In this document: in pieces, positions 10,194-20,647 of the stretch
Position numbering within the stretch: the stretch's first letter is position 1
Layout: each line of letters begins with the position of its first letter
DNA from: Candidatus Altarchaeales archaeon
GTDB lineage: Archaea; Altiarchaeota; Altiarchaeia; IMC4; SCGC-AAA252-I15
NCBI GenBank assembly: GCA_014727915.1
Contig: WJMO01000004.1
Location: 38,309-102,308 of the forward strand
DNA length: 64,000 nucleotides
Reading direction: 5' to 3'
Program-made: the position numbers and the translations under genes
Notes under the pieces: generated by a model
Databases searched by the model: none
Seen by the model: only the letters and a program-made list of their open reading frames with translations
Told to the model about the DNA's origin: nothing

Positions 10194-10976
10194 ATGGCGA
10201 GAAAATCAGGCGGTAAACCGAAGCTGACCATCATGATGCCTGTCCGTAACGAGGGCGTCAACATTGAGATAATGCTAAAGATACTGAACGCAGTCATCGA
10301 AGTACCTCATGAGATACTGATAGTCCACGATGACATGGGGGATGACAGCATACCTGTCGTGAAACGTTTGAAGCCTGAATTCCCACATGTTAGGCTGGTT
10401 CATAACACTCTTGGCCGGGGCGTTGCCAATGCCATACTCGCAGGTGTCAAGGCCGCGGAGGGGGAGTACATACTCATATTCTGCGTTGACGACGTGGGTC
10501 CTGTGCTGGCCATCGAGGACATGATGGTGCTGATGGATGGCGGATGTGACCTTGTCAGCGCGACTAGATACGCTCACGGGGGCAGGAGGCTTGGCGGTTC
10601 TATTGTGGGGCAAGTACTCTCACGTGTTGGTAACCGGATGTTCATGCTCCTGTCGGGCTCGGTGCTTTCCGACTCGACCACGGGCATAAAGATGATGAGA
10701 CGGGACATATTTGACAGGCTGAACTTGGAGGCCAAGCCTGTAGGTTGGGCTGTCGTCTTCGAGCTCAGCATAAAGGCACAGGAGGCTGGGATGAAGCTCG
10801 GCGAGGTGCCGATAATATCCATCGACCGGCTATACGGTGGCTCATCCACCTTCAACGTTCTGCCCTGGTTCAGGGAGTATTTCCGCTGGTTCGTATGGGG
10901 CATGCGGCACCTTCATAACAACAAGGAGATGACGAAGGATGTTGAGGTTCGCAGGCCTTCGACTTGCATATGCTAA
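10194..10976 (+). CDS. GT2-family glycosyltransferase (DPM-synthase like)
   Basis: LTIMMPVRNEGVNIEIML, VHDDMGDDS, IFCVDDVGP. Confidence 0.8.
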   Translation: MARKSGGKPKLTIMMPVRNEGVNIEIMLKILNAVIEVPHEILIVHDDMGDDSIPVVKRLKPEFPHVRLVHNTLGRGVANAILAGVKAAEGEYILIFCVDDVGPVLAIEDMMVLMDGGCDLVSATRYAHGGRRLGGSIVGQVLSRVGNRMFMLLSGSVLSDSTTGIKMMRRDIFDRLNLEAKPVGWAVVFELSIKAQEAGMKLGEVPIISIDRLYGGSSTFNVLPWFREYFRWFVWGMRHLHNNKEMTKDVEVRRPSTCIC

Positions 10977-10991
10977 CCTAGGTGATAAGAG

Positions 10992-11969
10992 ATGAACATA
11001 CTTGTGACTGGAAGCGAGGGGTCGCTCGCCCAGATGCTGATACCCCACCTCTTGGGGGAGGGGCATGATGTGGTGGGCGTTGATAACTTCGCACGATACG
11101 GCGAGAAAGAGGGCAAGAGGGAATATGATTTCCATAAGGGGGATTTGACGCGGACTGATGTCGTTGAAGGTCTTTTCAGCGAATATGATTTTGACGTTGT
11201 ATTCCACAATGCCGCTCTAATATATGGTGTTGTCGGATTCCATAAGAAGCCTGCGGACATACTGGCAGATAACAACCTGATGACAATGTCACTCCTGAAA
11301 TATGGGAAGGACAAGGTCAGTAAGTTCATCTACATGTCTTCTTCGATGGTTTATGAGATGTGCAGGACGGTTCCACACAGGGAGGAGGACGCTGACAAGT
11401 CCGCTGTGATGTCCACCGCATATGGGTTGTCAAAGTATATTGGCGAGCGTGTGGTGAGGTCATTCCATGATCAGTTCGGCACAAAGTATACGATATGGAG
11501 GCCGTTCAACATCATAACCCCGTTTGAGACTCCGGAGGAGAGCGGTTTCAGCCATGTGTTCTCTGATATGGTCCGGAAGATAATCGGCGAGAGGCAGAAT
11601 CCCCTGGAAATATTCGGGGACGGGAATCAGATACGCTGCTTCACGAACATAAACGACGTCGCCGACGCGATAATCAGCTACTCTCTCGACTCTCGCTCCG
11701 ACAACGAGGCCTTCAACATCGGCAACCCCGAGCCTCTTAAGATAAGGGAGCTTGTGGAACTGATAGTGGACCTAGGAAAGGAGAAGGGAGTCCTGCCGTC
11801 TGACTACGAGATCGAGTACAAGCATCTTGAGATATACTCTGACGATGTCAAGAAGAGGATACCCGATGTCAGCAAGATGGAGAGGGTGTTCGGGTGGAAG
11901 GCCAAGGTCAAGGCGAGGGAGTCGCTCAGCCAGTACATCGACTACTACGCGGAGAACATGATGAAATAG
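10992..11969 (+). CDS. NAD-dependent epimerase/dehydratase
   Basis: SDR N-terminus ILVTGSEGSLAQMLIPHLLGEGH; YGLSKYIGE catalytic YxxxK. Confidence 0.85.
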   Translation: MNILVTGSEGSLAQMLIPHLLGEGHDVVGVDNFARYGEKEGKREYDFHKGDLTRTDVVEGLFSEYDFDVVFHNAALIYGVVGFHKKPADILADNNLMTMSLLKYGKDKVSKFIYMSSSMVYEMCRTVPHREEDADKSAVMSTAYGLSKYIGERVVRSFHDQFGTKYTIWRPFNIITPFETPEESGFSHVFSDMVRKIIGERQNPLEIFGDGNQIRCFTNINDVADAIISYSLDSRSDNEAFNIGNPEPLKIRELVELIVDLGKEKGVLPSDYEIEYKHLEIYSDDVKKRIPDVSKMERVFGWKAKVKARESLSQYIDYYAENMMK

Positions 11970-11975
11970 GGTGCT

Positions 11976-13715
11976 CTATTTTGTCCTGTACACACTGTAG
12001 TCCCCGTTCTGGTGTGCTAGCATGTAGTTCTCTTCAACCCATCCTTTGTCGATGTCCCGGAGCTTCAGGTCTCCTGGGCCTATCACAAGATAGTCTATCT
12101 CATGCTCTGCTATGGCATCTTCTATGATCTCCCTTGGCTCGTATGGCGTGATGTAACCCTCTCTCCCTGTGTGGTATGTTATCCATAATGCATCCAATGA
12201 CATTATCCTTTCGTCTTGGCTGGTGTTCTCCCTCAACCATCCCATCACTTCAGCGTCGGGTCCGTGGCTTCCCCTGGCGGAGAAGAGTATGATGTCGTTC
12301 AAGACCACCGAAGCAACCAACAGGGACATCAGCATTTTTTTATCTTTTCTCTTTTCCACCCACATCACACCCAGTAGGGTGTAAAGCGGGGTTAGCGCGT
12401 GCAGTGTGCTGACGCTGACGCTCCGCGACGTAGGATATCCTAGTGTGAGCGGCCCGGTCAGGCTCACGAACACTATCACCACCACGAACGGGTGTAACCC
12501 CCGTCTTGCGACTTCGACCAATCCCATCAAGCCCGCGATGAATACCAGCCATGACACGTTGCTGGGCACCAGCCCGGAGAGCATCCATACGAGGCCGTAG
12601 TCCAATGCCTTATGTGGCGGGGGGAAGTATCCTGTGATGACGTTCAAAGCCCGCACGCCCAACACCTTAGCCACGCCAACGGGTCCGCCACCCCACTGGC
12701 CGATGTACGAATTCAATGTCGGGGGCTCGAGTGTGTTGAATGATTCCGTCTTGTAGAGGAGTGGCAGGTACTTGGATGAGCTGTAGAATGGGCTGCCGAA
12801 GACCAGCTGGTTCCTGACGAACCAGGGTGAGATGATGAGAATGAACACCATGGCAGCCAAGGCCGTCCGCCTGTCAACCAATGCTTTCCGGTTGGTGTAG
12901 GCGTATATTCCCATGAAGGATATGAGGTAGAACATGGAGCTGAAGTGGGTTAGGTATGCCAGTCCCGCGGAGATCGAATAGTAAGGCCAGTATTCCCTGC
13001 CTTTGAGCATGAAATAGAAGGTGACGAGTGTCAGGTAGGCCACCATGGTCCTTGGTTCGGTGTCGAGGGAGCGGTGCATGAAGTAGGGGTTCAACGCCAT
13101 CAGTATCGCGCTCCAATATGCTACTCTGTCGTTGAAGAGCCTTTTGCCAAGCAAGTATGTTGGCAATACTATGGCGGCTCCGAAGAGGGAGCTTATCCAC
13201 TGTCCGGCCTGGAAGCTGACCCCAGACAAGGTATATGTTGCTGCGAGAATTATATGGTATAATGGCGGCCTATAGGTCAGGGGGCTTGGTATTGTATCCC
13301 CTGCCCAGTAGTTGTCCACGAACGGTTTAGTGAACCAATTGCCTGTCTGGAGGCTCTGGGATGCTAGGAAGTGAAATATGCTGTCGGTGGTGGTCGGGCC
13401 GGTTTGCATGTATGTCAAACCCAACTTTATCACAAGTGAAAGTACAAATAGCAGAACCAACCTCTTGTCCACTGAGAATCCTACTCTTCCCCTGAACATG
13501 AGGGCTACGGCCAGTGCCGCGAACATCAACGGCATGAAGACTATGTTCTCAAGGCCCCTCCCATAGAATGGTATGCTGGAAACCCCCAGTATTAGCGTGG
13601 ATGCGGTTAGGCTGCACGCCAGCCGCTCCTCGCTGTCAAGCCTCTCGTCCACGTGCAGGATAAGATAGCCGGCTGTGATCATGAAGACCATCATGCACAG
13701 GCTCAACAACATCAT
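11976..13715 (-). CDS. GT-C/GT39-like membrane glycosyltransferase
   Basis: Multiple TM segments, extracytoplasmic acidic loop region, PMT-like architecture. Confidence 0.6.
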   Translation of the reverse strand: MMLLSLCMMVFMITAGYLILHVDERLDSEERLACSLTASTLILGVSSIPFYGRGLENIVFMPLMFAALAVALMFRGRVGFSVDKRLVLLFVLSLVIKLGLTYMQTGPTTTDSIFHFLASQSLQTGNWFTKPFVDNYWAGDTIPSPLTYRPPLYHIILAATYTLSGVSFQAGQWISSLFGAAIVLPTYLLGKRLFNDRVAYWSAILMALNPYFMHRSLDTEPRTMVAYLTLVTFYFMLKGREYWPYYSISAGLAYLTHFSSMFYLISFMGIYAYTNRKALVDRRTALAAMVFILIISPWFVRNQLVFGSPFYSSSKYLPLLYKTESFNTLEPPTLNSYIGQWGGGPVGVAKVLGVRALNVITGYFPPPHKALDYGLVWMLSGLVPSNVSWLVFIAGLMGLVEVARRGLHPFVVVIVFVSLTGPLTLGYPTSRSVSVSTLHALTPLYTLLGVMWVEKRKDKKMLMSLLVASVVLNDIILFSARGSHGPDAEVMGWLRENTSQDERIMSLDALWITYHTGREGYITPYEPREIIEDAIAEHEIDYLVIGPGDLKLRDIDKGWVEENYMLAHQNGDYSVYRTK

Positions 13716-13758
13716 ATGACCTCCGGCTTCCGCCTGTTTATACTTTGAGTAATGGCAG

Positions 13759-14457
13759 TTATATTAACCTTAGTTTGAACAGGCTCAGGAACCTCAGCGA
13801 CATCTTCAACGTGCTGAACTTGGCCTTACCTGCCCTGCGGTTGTGGTATGTTGTCGGGACTTCACCGAGTTTTAACCCTTTCATGTGGGCTTTGATCGCG
13901 AACTCCGGGCTTATGGCGAAGTCCTCCGACTCCAGCTCAACGTCATCCAATATCTCCCTCTTGAATCCTCTGAAGGCGTTTGTTATGTCATGCACTGGTA
14001 TTCCGAATATGGCCCTAGCAAGTTTTGTGTATGTTGACCCGTATATTGCCTTTTCCAACTTGAGGTCTCCCCTCGACCCTCCTTCCATGTACCTTGAGGC
14101 GATGACCATGTCATACCCTGATTCGAGCTCTCTTAATATCTCAGGTATCATATCCGGCTCGTCCGACCTGTCTCCCATGAACCAGATCACATACCTCCCC
14201 CTTGCAGCTGCATAACCCTCTTTCAGGGCATTTCCCATTCCGTTATCCCCTCTGCTGCGGTGTATCGAGGTGATTCTCCCGTTTTTCCCTGCAAGTCCGT
14301 CGCATAACTCCCCGGTTCCGTCGCTGCTGTGGTCGTCCACGAGTATGATCTCATAGTCTATCCCCCCTAGCACTTTAGCCAGTTCATCCGTCAGCGGTTC
14401 CAGATTTTCTTCCTCGTTGTTTGCGGGAACTATGATGCTGCACTCGACCGAATCCAT
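13759..14457 (-). CDS. GT2-family glycosyltransferase (dolichyl-phosphate sugar synthase-like)
   Basis: CSIIVPANNEEENLEPLTDEL, LVDDHSSDGTGEL; start set at internal MDSVECSI. Confidence 0.82.
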   Translation of the reverse strand: MDSVECSIIVPANNEEENLEPLTDELAKVLGGIDYEIILVDDHSSDGTGELCDGLAGKNGRITSIHRSRGDNGMGNALKEGYAAARGRYVIWFMGDRSDEPDMIPEILRELESGYDMVIASRYMEGGSRGDLKLEKAIYGSTYTKLARAIFGIPVHDITNAFRGFKREILDDVELESEDFAISPEFAIKAHMKGLKLGEVPTTYHNRRAGKAKFSTLKMSLRFLSLFKLRLI

Positions 14458-14566
14458 GTTTGCCGTCCGATATAGGGTAATAACTATCCTATGCGGGAGT
14501 AATAAATCAGGTTTCAAACGATCCTAACCGATTTATTAATTAAATAATCATTACCTAGGTTCTACT

Positions 14567-15340
14567 ATGAAGGTCGTGATCCTCTGCGGCGGATTCGGGA
14601 CGAGGCTCCGCGAGCAGACCGAGTTCATGCCCAAGCCCATGGTCAGCGTCGGCGGAAAGCCCATACTTTGGCATATAATGAAGATATACTATCATCAGGG
14701 CTTCACGGAGTTCATACTGCCCCTGGGATACAAGGGTGAGATAATAAAGGAGTACTTCGTCCACTACAGGTGGATGAGCCAGGACTTCACCCTCGAGTAC
14801 ACCGAAGAGAACCGTATCGAGTTCCACGACGAGAGGAACCTAGAGAACTGGAAGATACACTTTGTGGACACGGGGGTCAGGACATTGACGGGTAAGAGGG
14901 TGAACCTGATAAAGCATCTACTGGAGGAAGACGACTGCTTCATGCTGACCTACGGTGATGGTGTGGCTGACATAGACCTGAAGGAGCTTCTCGAATACCA
15001 CAAGAAGATGGGATGCGCTGCTACTATAACCGGCTTCCGCCCGAAGCAGAGGTTCGGTATAGTCGGGGAGAAGGGAGGAAAGGTCACCAAGTTCAAGGAG
15101 AAGCCCGACATGACTGACTGGATAAACTGCGGATTCATGGTGTTCGAGAACCGGGCGCTCGAATACTTCACGGATGATGATGTCATGCTCGAAAAGGTCA
15201 CGCTCCCCGACATAGCAAGTGACGGGGAGCTCGCGATTTACACCCACAGGGGATGCTGGCATTACATGGACACACAACGGGACTACGAGAGGATAAACAA
15301 AATCTGGGAGGAAGACCCTCAATGGAAGATATGGGACTGA
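14567..15340 (+). CDS. rfbF: Glucose-1-phosphate cytidylyltransferase
   Basis: MKVVILCGGFGTRLREQTEFMPKPMVSVGGKPILWHIMKIY, diagnostic RfbF N-terminus. Confidence 0.92.
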   Translation: MKVVILCGGFGTRLREQTEFMPKPMVSVGGKPILWHIMKIYYHQGFTEFILPLGYKGEIIKEYFVHYRWMSQDFTLEYTEENRIEFHDERNLENWKIHFVDTGVRTLTGKRVNLIKHLLEEDDCFMLTYGDGVADIDLKELLEYHKKMGCAATITGFRPKQRFGIVGEKGGKVTKFKEKPDMTDWINCGFMVFENRALEYFTDDDVMLEKVTLPDIASDGELAIYTHRGCWHYMDTQRDYERINKIWEEDPQWKIWD

Positions 15341-16392
15341 AGCGGTTCTTCAAGGGAAAGAAGGTTCTTTTAACAGGCCACACAGGATTCAAGGGGGCGT
15401 GGCTGAGCCTCTGGCTTGACATGATGGGAGCCAAGGTGACCGGTTTCTCGCTGAAAGATTACGTCAATGACGAGTTCTACGAGAGCCTCGGCCTGTCGGA
15501 GAGGATGAATGACCTTAGGGGGGACATACGGGACTATGGTTCGCTGAACGATGCTATCTCATCTGCGGAGCCGGAGTTGGTTTTTCATATGGCTGCCCAG
15601 TCCATCGTGAAGAAATCATATTCCGACCCTCTTTACACCATCGAGTCGAACGTCCTCGGCACGGCGAACGTCCTGGAGTCCATCCGGTCGAACGATTGCG
15701 TGAAGTCCTCGGTCATAGTCACCTCTGACAAGTGCTACCACAACAATGAATGGGTGTGGGGCTACCGTGAGAACGACCCCATGGGCGGCTTTGACACGTA
15801 CAGCGCGAGCAAGGGCTGCAAGGAGCTGCTAGTCGAATCCTACAGGAAGTCCTTCTTTGAGGGCCGAGGGACGCATGTGGCGTCCGCGAGAGCGGGTAAT
15901 GTCATAGGCGGCGGGGACTGGGCGCCCGACAGGCTGATACCCGACTGCATGCGAGCCCTCCTGAATAACGAGACGATAAAGGTCAGAAACCCGCATTCGA
16001 CAAGACCTTGGCAGCATGTCCTCGAGCCCCTCAGCGGATACCTAATGCTCGCCAAGATGATGTTCGAATCCGGAGAATATGCGGAATCCTGGAATTTCGG
16101 ACCTGATCTAGAGTCAATAAAGCCCGTCTGGGAGGTTGTGGATATGGTCTTGGATAGGTGGGGTAGTGGCGAGTGGACTGAGGCCGGCGGGGGTTCAGGA
16201 GAACATGAGGCGAAGTCTCTGAGCCTCGACATAAGCAAGGCTTGGTTCAAGCTGGGTTGGAGGCCCTGCCTTGATATGCCGGCTGCCATGGACCTGACAG
16301 TGGAATGGTACCGGAGGTATGGGGAAGAAGACGTCTACCAGCTTTCAACAGGCCAGATAAGGGAATATCTCAAGATAAGGGAAAACAGTTGA
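15322..16392 (+). CDS. rfbG: CDP-glucose 4,6-dehydratase
   Basis: KKVLLTGHTGFKGAWLSLWLDMMGAKVTGFSL; directly follows rfbF. Confidence 0.92.
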   Translation: MEDMGLKRFFKGKKVLLTGHTGFKGAWLSLWLDMMGAKVTGFSLKDYVNDEFYESLGLSERMNDLRGDIRDYGSLNDAISSAEPELVFHMAAQSIVKKSYSDPLYTIESNVLGTANVLESIRSNDCVKSSVIVTSDKCYHNNEWVWGYRENDPMGGFDTYSASKGCKELLVESYRKSFFEGRGTHVASARAGNVIGGGDWAPDRLIPDCMRALLNNETIKVRNPHSTRPWQHVLEPLSGYLMLAKMMFESGEYAESWNFGPDLESIKPVWEVVDMVLDRWGSGEWTEAGGGSGEHEAKSLSLDISKAWFKLGWRPCLDMPAAMDLTVEWYRRYGEEDVYQLSTGQIREYLKIRENS

Positions 16393-16405
16393 AGGTATCT
16401 TACCG

Positions 16406-17926
16406 ATGGAAAATGGGCCTTTGAAAATCGAAAGCATCGTCTGGCAGATAGTTATCCTGTCGCTTTTCACCCGGCTATTGATAGCGCCGTTCTATGTGGA
16501 CCCGCCTTCCATACCCCATGACATGTGGGTCTACTTCGGCGGCGGCGAATGCGTGATAGAGCAGCTCACTTCCTCGAGCGACTGCCTGGAGACCATACAC
16601 CTACAGGAGACCTACGGAAACCTGTATGGGATTCTCTTCAACCTGATAGCAGCCGTCCCTGCAGCCCTCTTCCCCAGGAGCTATCTCGCGATGAAGATTC
16701 CCGGCATATTGTTCGACTGCGCGAGCATACCACTAGTATACCTGATCGCGGAAAGATTATATGGCAAGAGGAGGGCGGTCTATTCCTCCCTCGTCTACGG
16801 CTTCGGCTATATCCCATTCTACAGCTCATCCGTGCTTGGCAACGACGACAACATATTCGTCTTCTTCATACTTGCCTGCACCTACCTGCTGATAAGGGAG
16901 CGTTTTTTCCTTGCTGGCGTTTCGTTCTCCCTGGCCCTCGCATTGAAGATGATAGCAGGCATATTGCTGGTCCCGGTGGTATATTACATCCTTCGCAAGG
17001 GCGGAGCCAGGAAGCTCGTCGTCTTCGGCGCTTGCTCTTTGATGGTTTTCTCGGCCTTCTTTATACCGCACTATCTCATCGCTGGCGAGGCTGCCCTAGC
17101 CCCCTACATGTCACAGAGCCATCCGAACGTCAGCATATTCGGAGTGGGTTTCCTGAACATAGTGCGGCTCTCTTATGGTCTGCCCTATCACCTCATGCAC
17201 CCTGAGATGCCGAGGAGGTATGCCGACTCACAGCCCCTGTCACCGCTAAACTATCATGGAGACAACCAGTTCAGCGCCTTCTTACGGGCTTTTTCAGGTC
17301 CTTTCATGCTATTGGGCGTTCTGGCCACCATCGGTTACATGCTCAAGTATCGCTTGAGCCCGGGTAAGGGCATTGGGCTAGAGATGGTCCGGAACTCGTT
17401 CTTCTTCCTCTTCGTGCCCCTCATGTTCTCCAAGATAGTGGATCCCCTCTACTTCCAGTGGGCGCTCCCATATCTCATCATCCTTTTTGCGGGAGAGTCA
17501 GACTATGCCGGCGACCTGGCGTCTGTCCTGAAGAACAGGACTGCAGTCAACTCATACATCCTGGCCATCCTATCAGCCTTCGTCTTCTCGGCCATCTACA
17601 GGTGGAGCGACCAGCTGGACCCCCTCCAAAAGATTTTTCTCGCGGCAGGTATGCTGGGAGCTGCTTATTCGACATATATGATATCCTACTCGATGGGCAG
17701 AAGGGAAAGGGTGCTCCTCTCAGCCCTTACTTTCGTCTTTGCCATGGACCGGGTCCTGCACGCCAACATACTGGCCATGGCTTACCCGATGTTCTCGTTC
17801 ATCGCGGACAAGGGCACGTTCTTGTTGATGACCCGCTTCGGCTGGAATTACCTTAACGCTGTTCTCCTCCTTACGCTGTCGTTCCCTCTGGTGCTCGCGG
17901 CTCACAGGTCGGTCAAAAGGCGCTAG
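16406..17926 (+). CDS. Polytopic GT-C-like membrane glycosyltransferase
   Basis: Many TM segments; DPPSIPHDMWVYFGGGE near N-terminus. Confidence 0.6.
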   Translation: MENGPLKIESIVWQIVILSLFTRLLIAPFYVDPPSIPHDMWVYFGGGECVIEQLTSSSDCLETIHLQETYGNLYGILFNLIAAVPAALFPRSYLAMKIPGILFDCASIPLVYLIAERLYGKRRAVYSSLVYGFGYIPFYSSSVLGNDDNIFVFFILACTYLLIRERFFLAGVSFSLALALKMIAGILLVPVVYYILRKGGARKLVVFGACSLMVFSAFFIPHYLIAGEAALAPYMSQSHPNVSIFGVGFLNIVRLSYGLPYHLMHPEMPRRYADSQPLSPLNYHGDNQFSAFLRAFSGPFMLLGVLATIGYMLKYRLSPGKGIGLEMVRNSFFFLFVPLMFSKIVDPLYFQWALPYLIILFAGESDYAGDLASVLKNRTAVNSYILAILSAFVFSAIYRWSDQLDPLQKIFLAAGMLGAAYSTYMISYSMGRRERVLLSALTFVFAMDRVLHANILAMAYPMFSFIADKGTFLLMTRFGWNYLNAVLLLTLSFPLVLAAHRSVKRR

Positions 17927-18843
17927 CGTCCAAGCGACTCGTTTATTCTCCCAGCTATGTAACCGGCGTCCAAGCCTATACTCCTGCGTATGTAGTCCTG
18001 TTTGCCGAGTGGTGTGACGTATTCGTCCGGGACTCCAAAGCGTGTGAGCGACGCGTTGCAACCTTCCCCGGATATCGCCTCGGCCAACGCGGATCCCAGG
18101 CCCCCTATGACGTTATGCTCCTCGACCGAGAATATTTGGTCGAACCTCGAACCCGCGTCAAGGACGTTTGCCGTGTCAAAGGGCTTTAGTGTGTGCATGC
18201 TCACGACCCCGCAGGAAAACCCCCTACCTGATAGTATTTCCCTTACCTCCATCGCGGTCTGGAGCATGTCCCCTGTGGAATAGAGTATGGTGTCATCGCC
18301 TTCCGCGACAACATTGGCCTTCCCAACCTTGAAATCGAGGTTCGCAGGGTTGATGGCAGGTTCGCCGCGCCTCGCTATCCTGATGTACACTGGCTGGTCG
18401 CTATCTTTCGTGGCGGTAACGGCCTTCTCGGTCTCTATTGGATCTCCTGGCGAGATTATCACAATGTTCGGGAGCGACCTTAGGATGCCTATGTCCTCGA
18501 TGGCGTGGTGTGTGACCCCCAGCGTCCCATAGCAGTATCCCGACCCGAGGCCTATCATCTTAACGCCAACCCCCTGGTAGCATAGGTCGTTACGCACCTG
18601 GTCGAGGCAGCGCAGGGTCAGGAACGGTATCTGGGTGTATACGTAAGCGTTCTTGCCCATGAGAGCCAGTCCCGTAGCGAATCCTATCATGTTCTGCTCT
18701 GCTATGCCTACGTTCAGGAACCGTTCCGGGAATTTCTCCTGGAACTTCTCCAGAACGCTGTATCCGAAGTCGGCTGTTATGAGGTGGATTCTGTCGTCCT
18801 CTTCTGCGAGACCGATCAGGCTGTCGATGAACGCGTCTCTCAT
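17923..18843 (-). CDS. Transketolase, C-terminal subunit
   Basis: Transketolase Pyr/C domains: LNVGIAEQNMIGFATGLALMGKNAYV; STGDMLQTAMEV. Confidence 0.9.
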   Translation of the reverse strand: MRDAFIDSLIGLAEEDDRIHLITADFGYSVLEKFQEKFPERFLNVGIAEQNMIGFATGLALMGKNAYVYTQIPFLTLRCLDQVRNDLCYQGVGVKMIGLGSGYCYGTLGVTHHAIEDIGILRSLPNIVIISPGDPIETEKAVTATKDSDQPVYIRIARRGEPAINPANLDFKVGKANVVAEGDDTILYSTGDMLQTAMEVREILSGRGFSCGVVSMHTLKPFDTANVLDAGSRFDQIFSVEEHNVIGGLGSALAEAISGEGCNASLTRFGVPDEYVTPLGKQDYIRRSIGLDAGYIAGRINESLGR

Positions 18844-19679
18844 CCCAGCTCCTCCAGGGCTTTCTTGAGCTCCTGCTTGTCAGGGCACCTGTAATGCCAG
18901 CATAGCTGGCCTTCCATGTATGATATACCCGAGCCCTTCTCGGTGTTCGCGAATACAAGGGATGGTTTCCCCTTCTCGAATGGCAGGCTGTCGAACGCTT
19001 CGCACAGCTCTCCTATGTCATGTCCGTTCACCTCCCGTGCCGACCAACCAGCAGACCTCCACATCTCAACAAGCCGTTTCTGGGGGAAGACAGTCTCAGA
19101 TGACTCGTATGCTTGGAGCTTGTTGCTGTCCACTATTGCGACCAGGTTGTCGAGGCCAAGCCTGGATGATAGCATCGCCGCCTCCCACACCGATCCCTCG
19201 TTGCATTCTCCGTCGCCGAGTAGCACGTAGACCTGCAGTTCCTCTCCGTCCTTTCTCGCTGCATATGCCATCCCCGACCCGATCGAGAGCCCATGGCCAA
19301 GGGATCCCGTAGAGACCTCTACACCAGGCACCTTCCGGTTCACATGGCCTTCCAGCATGCTGCCGTTCTGGCAGTAGCTGTCAAGTTCCTTCTCCGGGAA
19401 GAAGCCTGCAAGCGACAGTGTCGCGTAAAGCGCCGAGGCCGCGTGTCCCTTGCTCATGATGAACCGGTCCCGCGACGGCTTAGAATCGTCGTCGGGGTCG
19501 AACTTCATCTTTCTGAAATATAGTGCCGAGAGGATATCCGCTACCGACAGTGCCGACCCTACATGGGAGGAACCTGAGCAGTGCACCATTCTGAGGACGT
19601 GACGGCGTATCTCCCTGGATTTAGCTGCGATACCTTCAAGGTCCGATTTACTGGGGCTTCCGTTCATAGTCCTCGACAT
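18840..19679 (-). CDS. Transketolase, N-terminal (TPP) subunit
   Basis: SGSSHVGSALSVADILSALYF; LLGDGECNEGSVWEAA (TPP motif). Confidence 0.9.
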   Translation of the reverse strand: MSRTMNGSPSKSDLEGIAAKSREIRRHVLRMVHCSGSSHVGSALSVADILSALYFRKMKFDPDDDSKPSRDRFIMSKGHAASALYATLSLAGFFPEKELDSYCQNGSMLEGHVNRKVPGVEVSTGSLGHGLSIGSGMAYAARKDGEELQVYVLLGDGECNEGSVWEAAMLSSRLGLDNLVAIVDSNKLQAYESSETVFPQKRLVEMWRSAGWSAREVNGHDIGELCEAFDSLPFEKGKPSLVFANTEKGSGISYMEGQLCWHYRCPDKQELKKALEELG

Positions 19680-20631
19680 ACCTCTTTATGAATTCTCTGT
19701 TGCTGCTGTTTATGACCTCGGTCACGATGTAGTTGGGCTTTGACTTGACCTCCTCGAAGATCCTTCCTATGTAACCGCCCAGGAATGACATGCATAGCAG
19801 CTGGATGCTGGATATGAAGAGGATTAGTATGATGATCGTTGTTATCCCATGTGGTATGCCTGGGAACACGAAATAGGATATTATCTGGAGCGGTATCGCA
19901 AGAAGCGTTATGAAGAACATGAGCAGGGATATGTGGGATATGAGCTCCAATGGCGCCTTTGAGAACGAGTAGATGGCCTTGTTCGCCCACTTGACGTTGT
20001 CTATGAAGCTGTTGGTGGTGTCGCCGTGTTTCCTGTCATCGCGGGTGTATGGAATGCCGGTATTCTTGAAACCCACCCATGCGCGGAGTCCCCTTATGAA
20101 CCTGTCTCGCTCGGGAAGGGCGTTGATGTGGTTAACCACCCTACGGTCCATGAGCGAGAAGTCTCCGGCGTCTACCGGCACTTCGATGTCCGCTATCCTG
20201 CGGAACACACGATAGAACGCCTTGTAGCAGATGCGCCTGAACAGGCTCCCCCTCCTCTTGGTCCGGACGCCGTATACTATGTCATATCCTTCCTGCCACG
20301 CTCTTATGAACTCGCCTATGACCTCCGGTGGATCCTGCAGGTCGCCGTCAAGGCATACCACCGCATCCCCTGTGGCGCATTGCATGCCTGCCGTGAATGC
20401 GGACTGTGACTGGTAGTTCCTTGAGAACCTGATGACGACCACGTGTCTGTCCTTCTTTGCAAGTCCCTTCAGAATCTCGTATGATCTGTCGAAGCTCCCG
20501 TTCTCCACGAAGATGATCTCATAGTCTTCGGCGTTCCCCTTCAGGGTCTCGGTCAGCCTCCTGTGCATCTCTCCGATGCTGTCCTCCTCGTTGTAGCAGG
20601 CTATCACAGCCGATATCTTCTTGTCCGGCAT
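19648..20631 (-). CDS. GT2-family glycosyltransferase with two C-terminal TM helices (polyprenyl-phosphate type)
   Basis: ISAVIACYNEEDSIGEMHRRLTETL; CLDGDLQDPPEVI; C-terminal TM pair. Confidence 0.88.
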   Translation of the reverse strand: MPDKKISAVIACYNEEDSIGEMHRRLTETLKGNAEDYEIIFVENGSFDRSYEILKGLAKKDRHVVVIRFSRNYQSQSAFTAGMQCATGDAVVCLDGDLQDPPEVIGEFIRAWQEGYDIVYGVRTKRRGSLFRRICYKAFYRVFRRIADIEVPVDAGDFSLMDRRVVNHINALPERDRFIRGLRAWVGFKNTGIPYTRDDRKHGDTTNSFIDNVKWANKAIYSFSKAPLELISHISLLMFFITLLAIPLQIISYFVFPGIPHGITTIIILILFISSIQLLCMSFLGGYIGRIFEEVKSKPNYIVTEVINSSNREFIKRYVEDYERKPQ

Positions 20632-20647
20632 TTTTGGTATAGATAAT

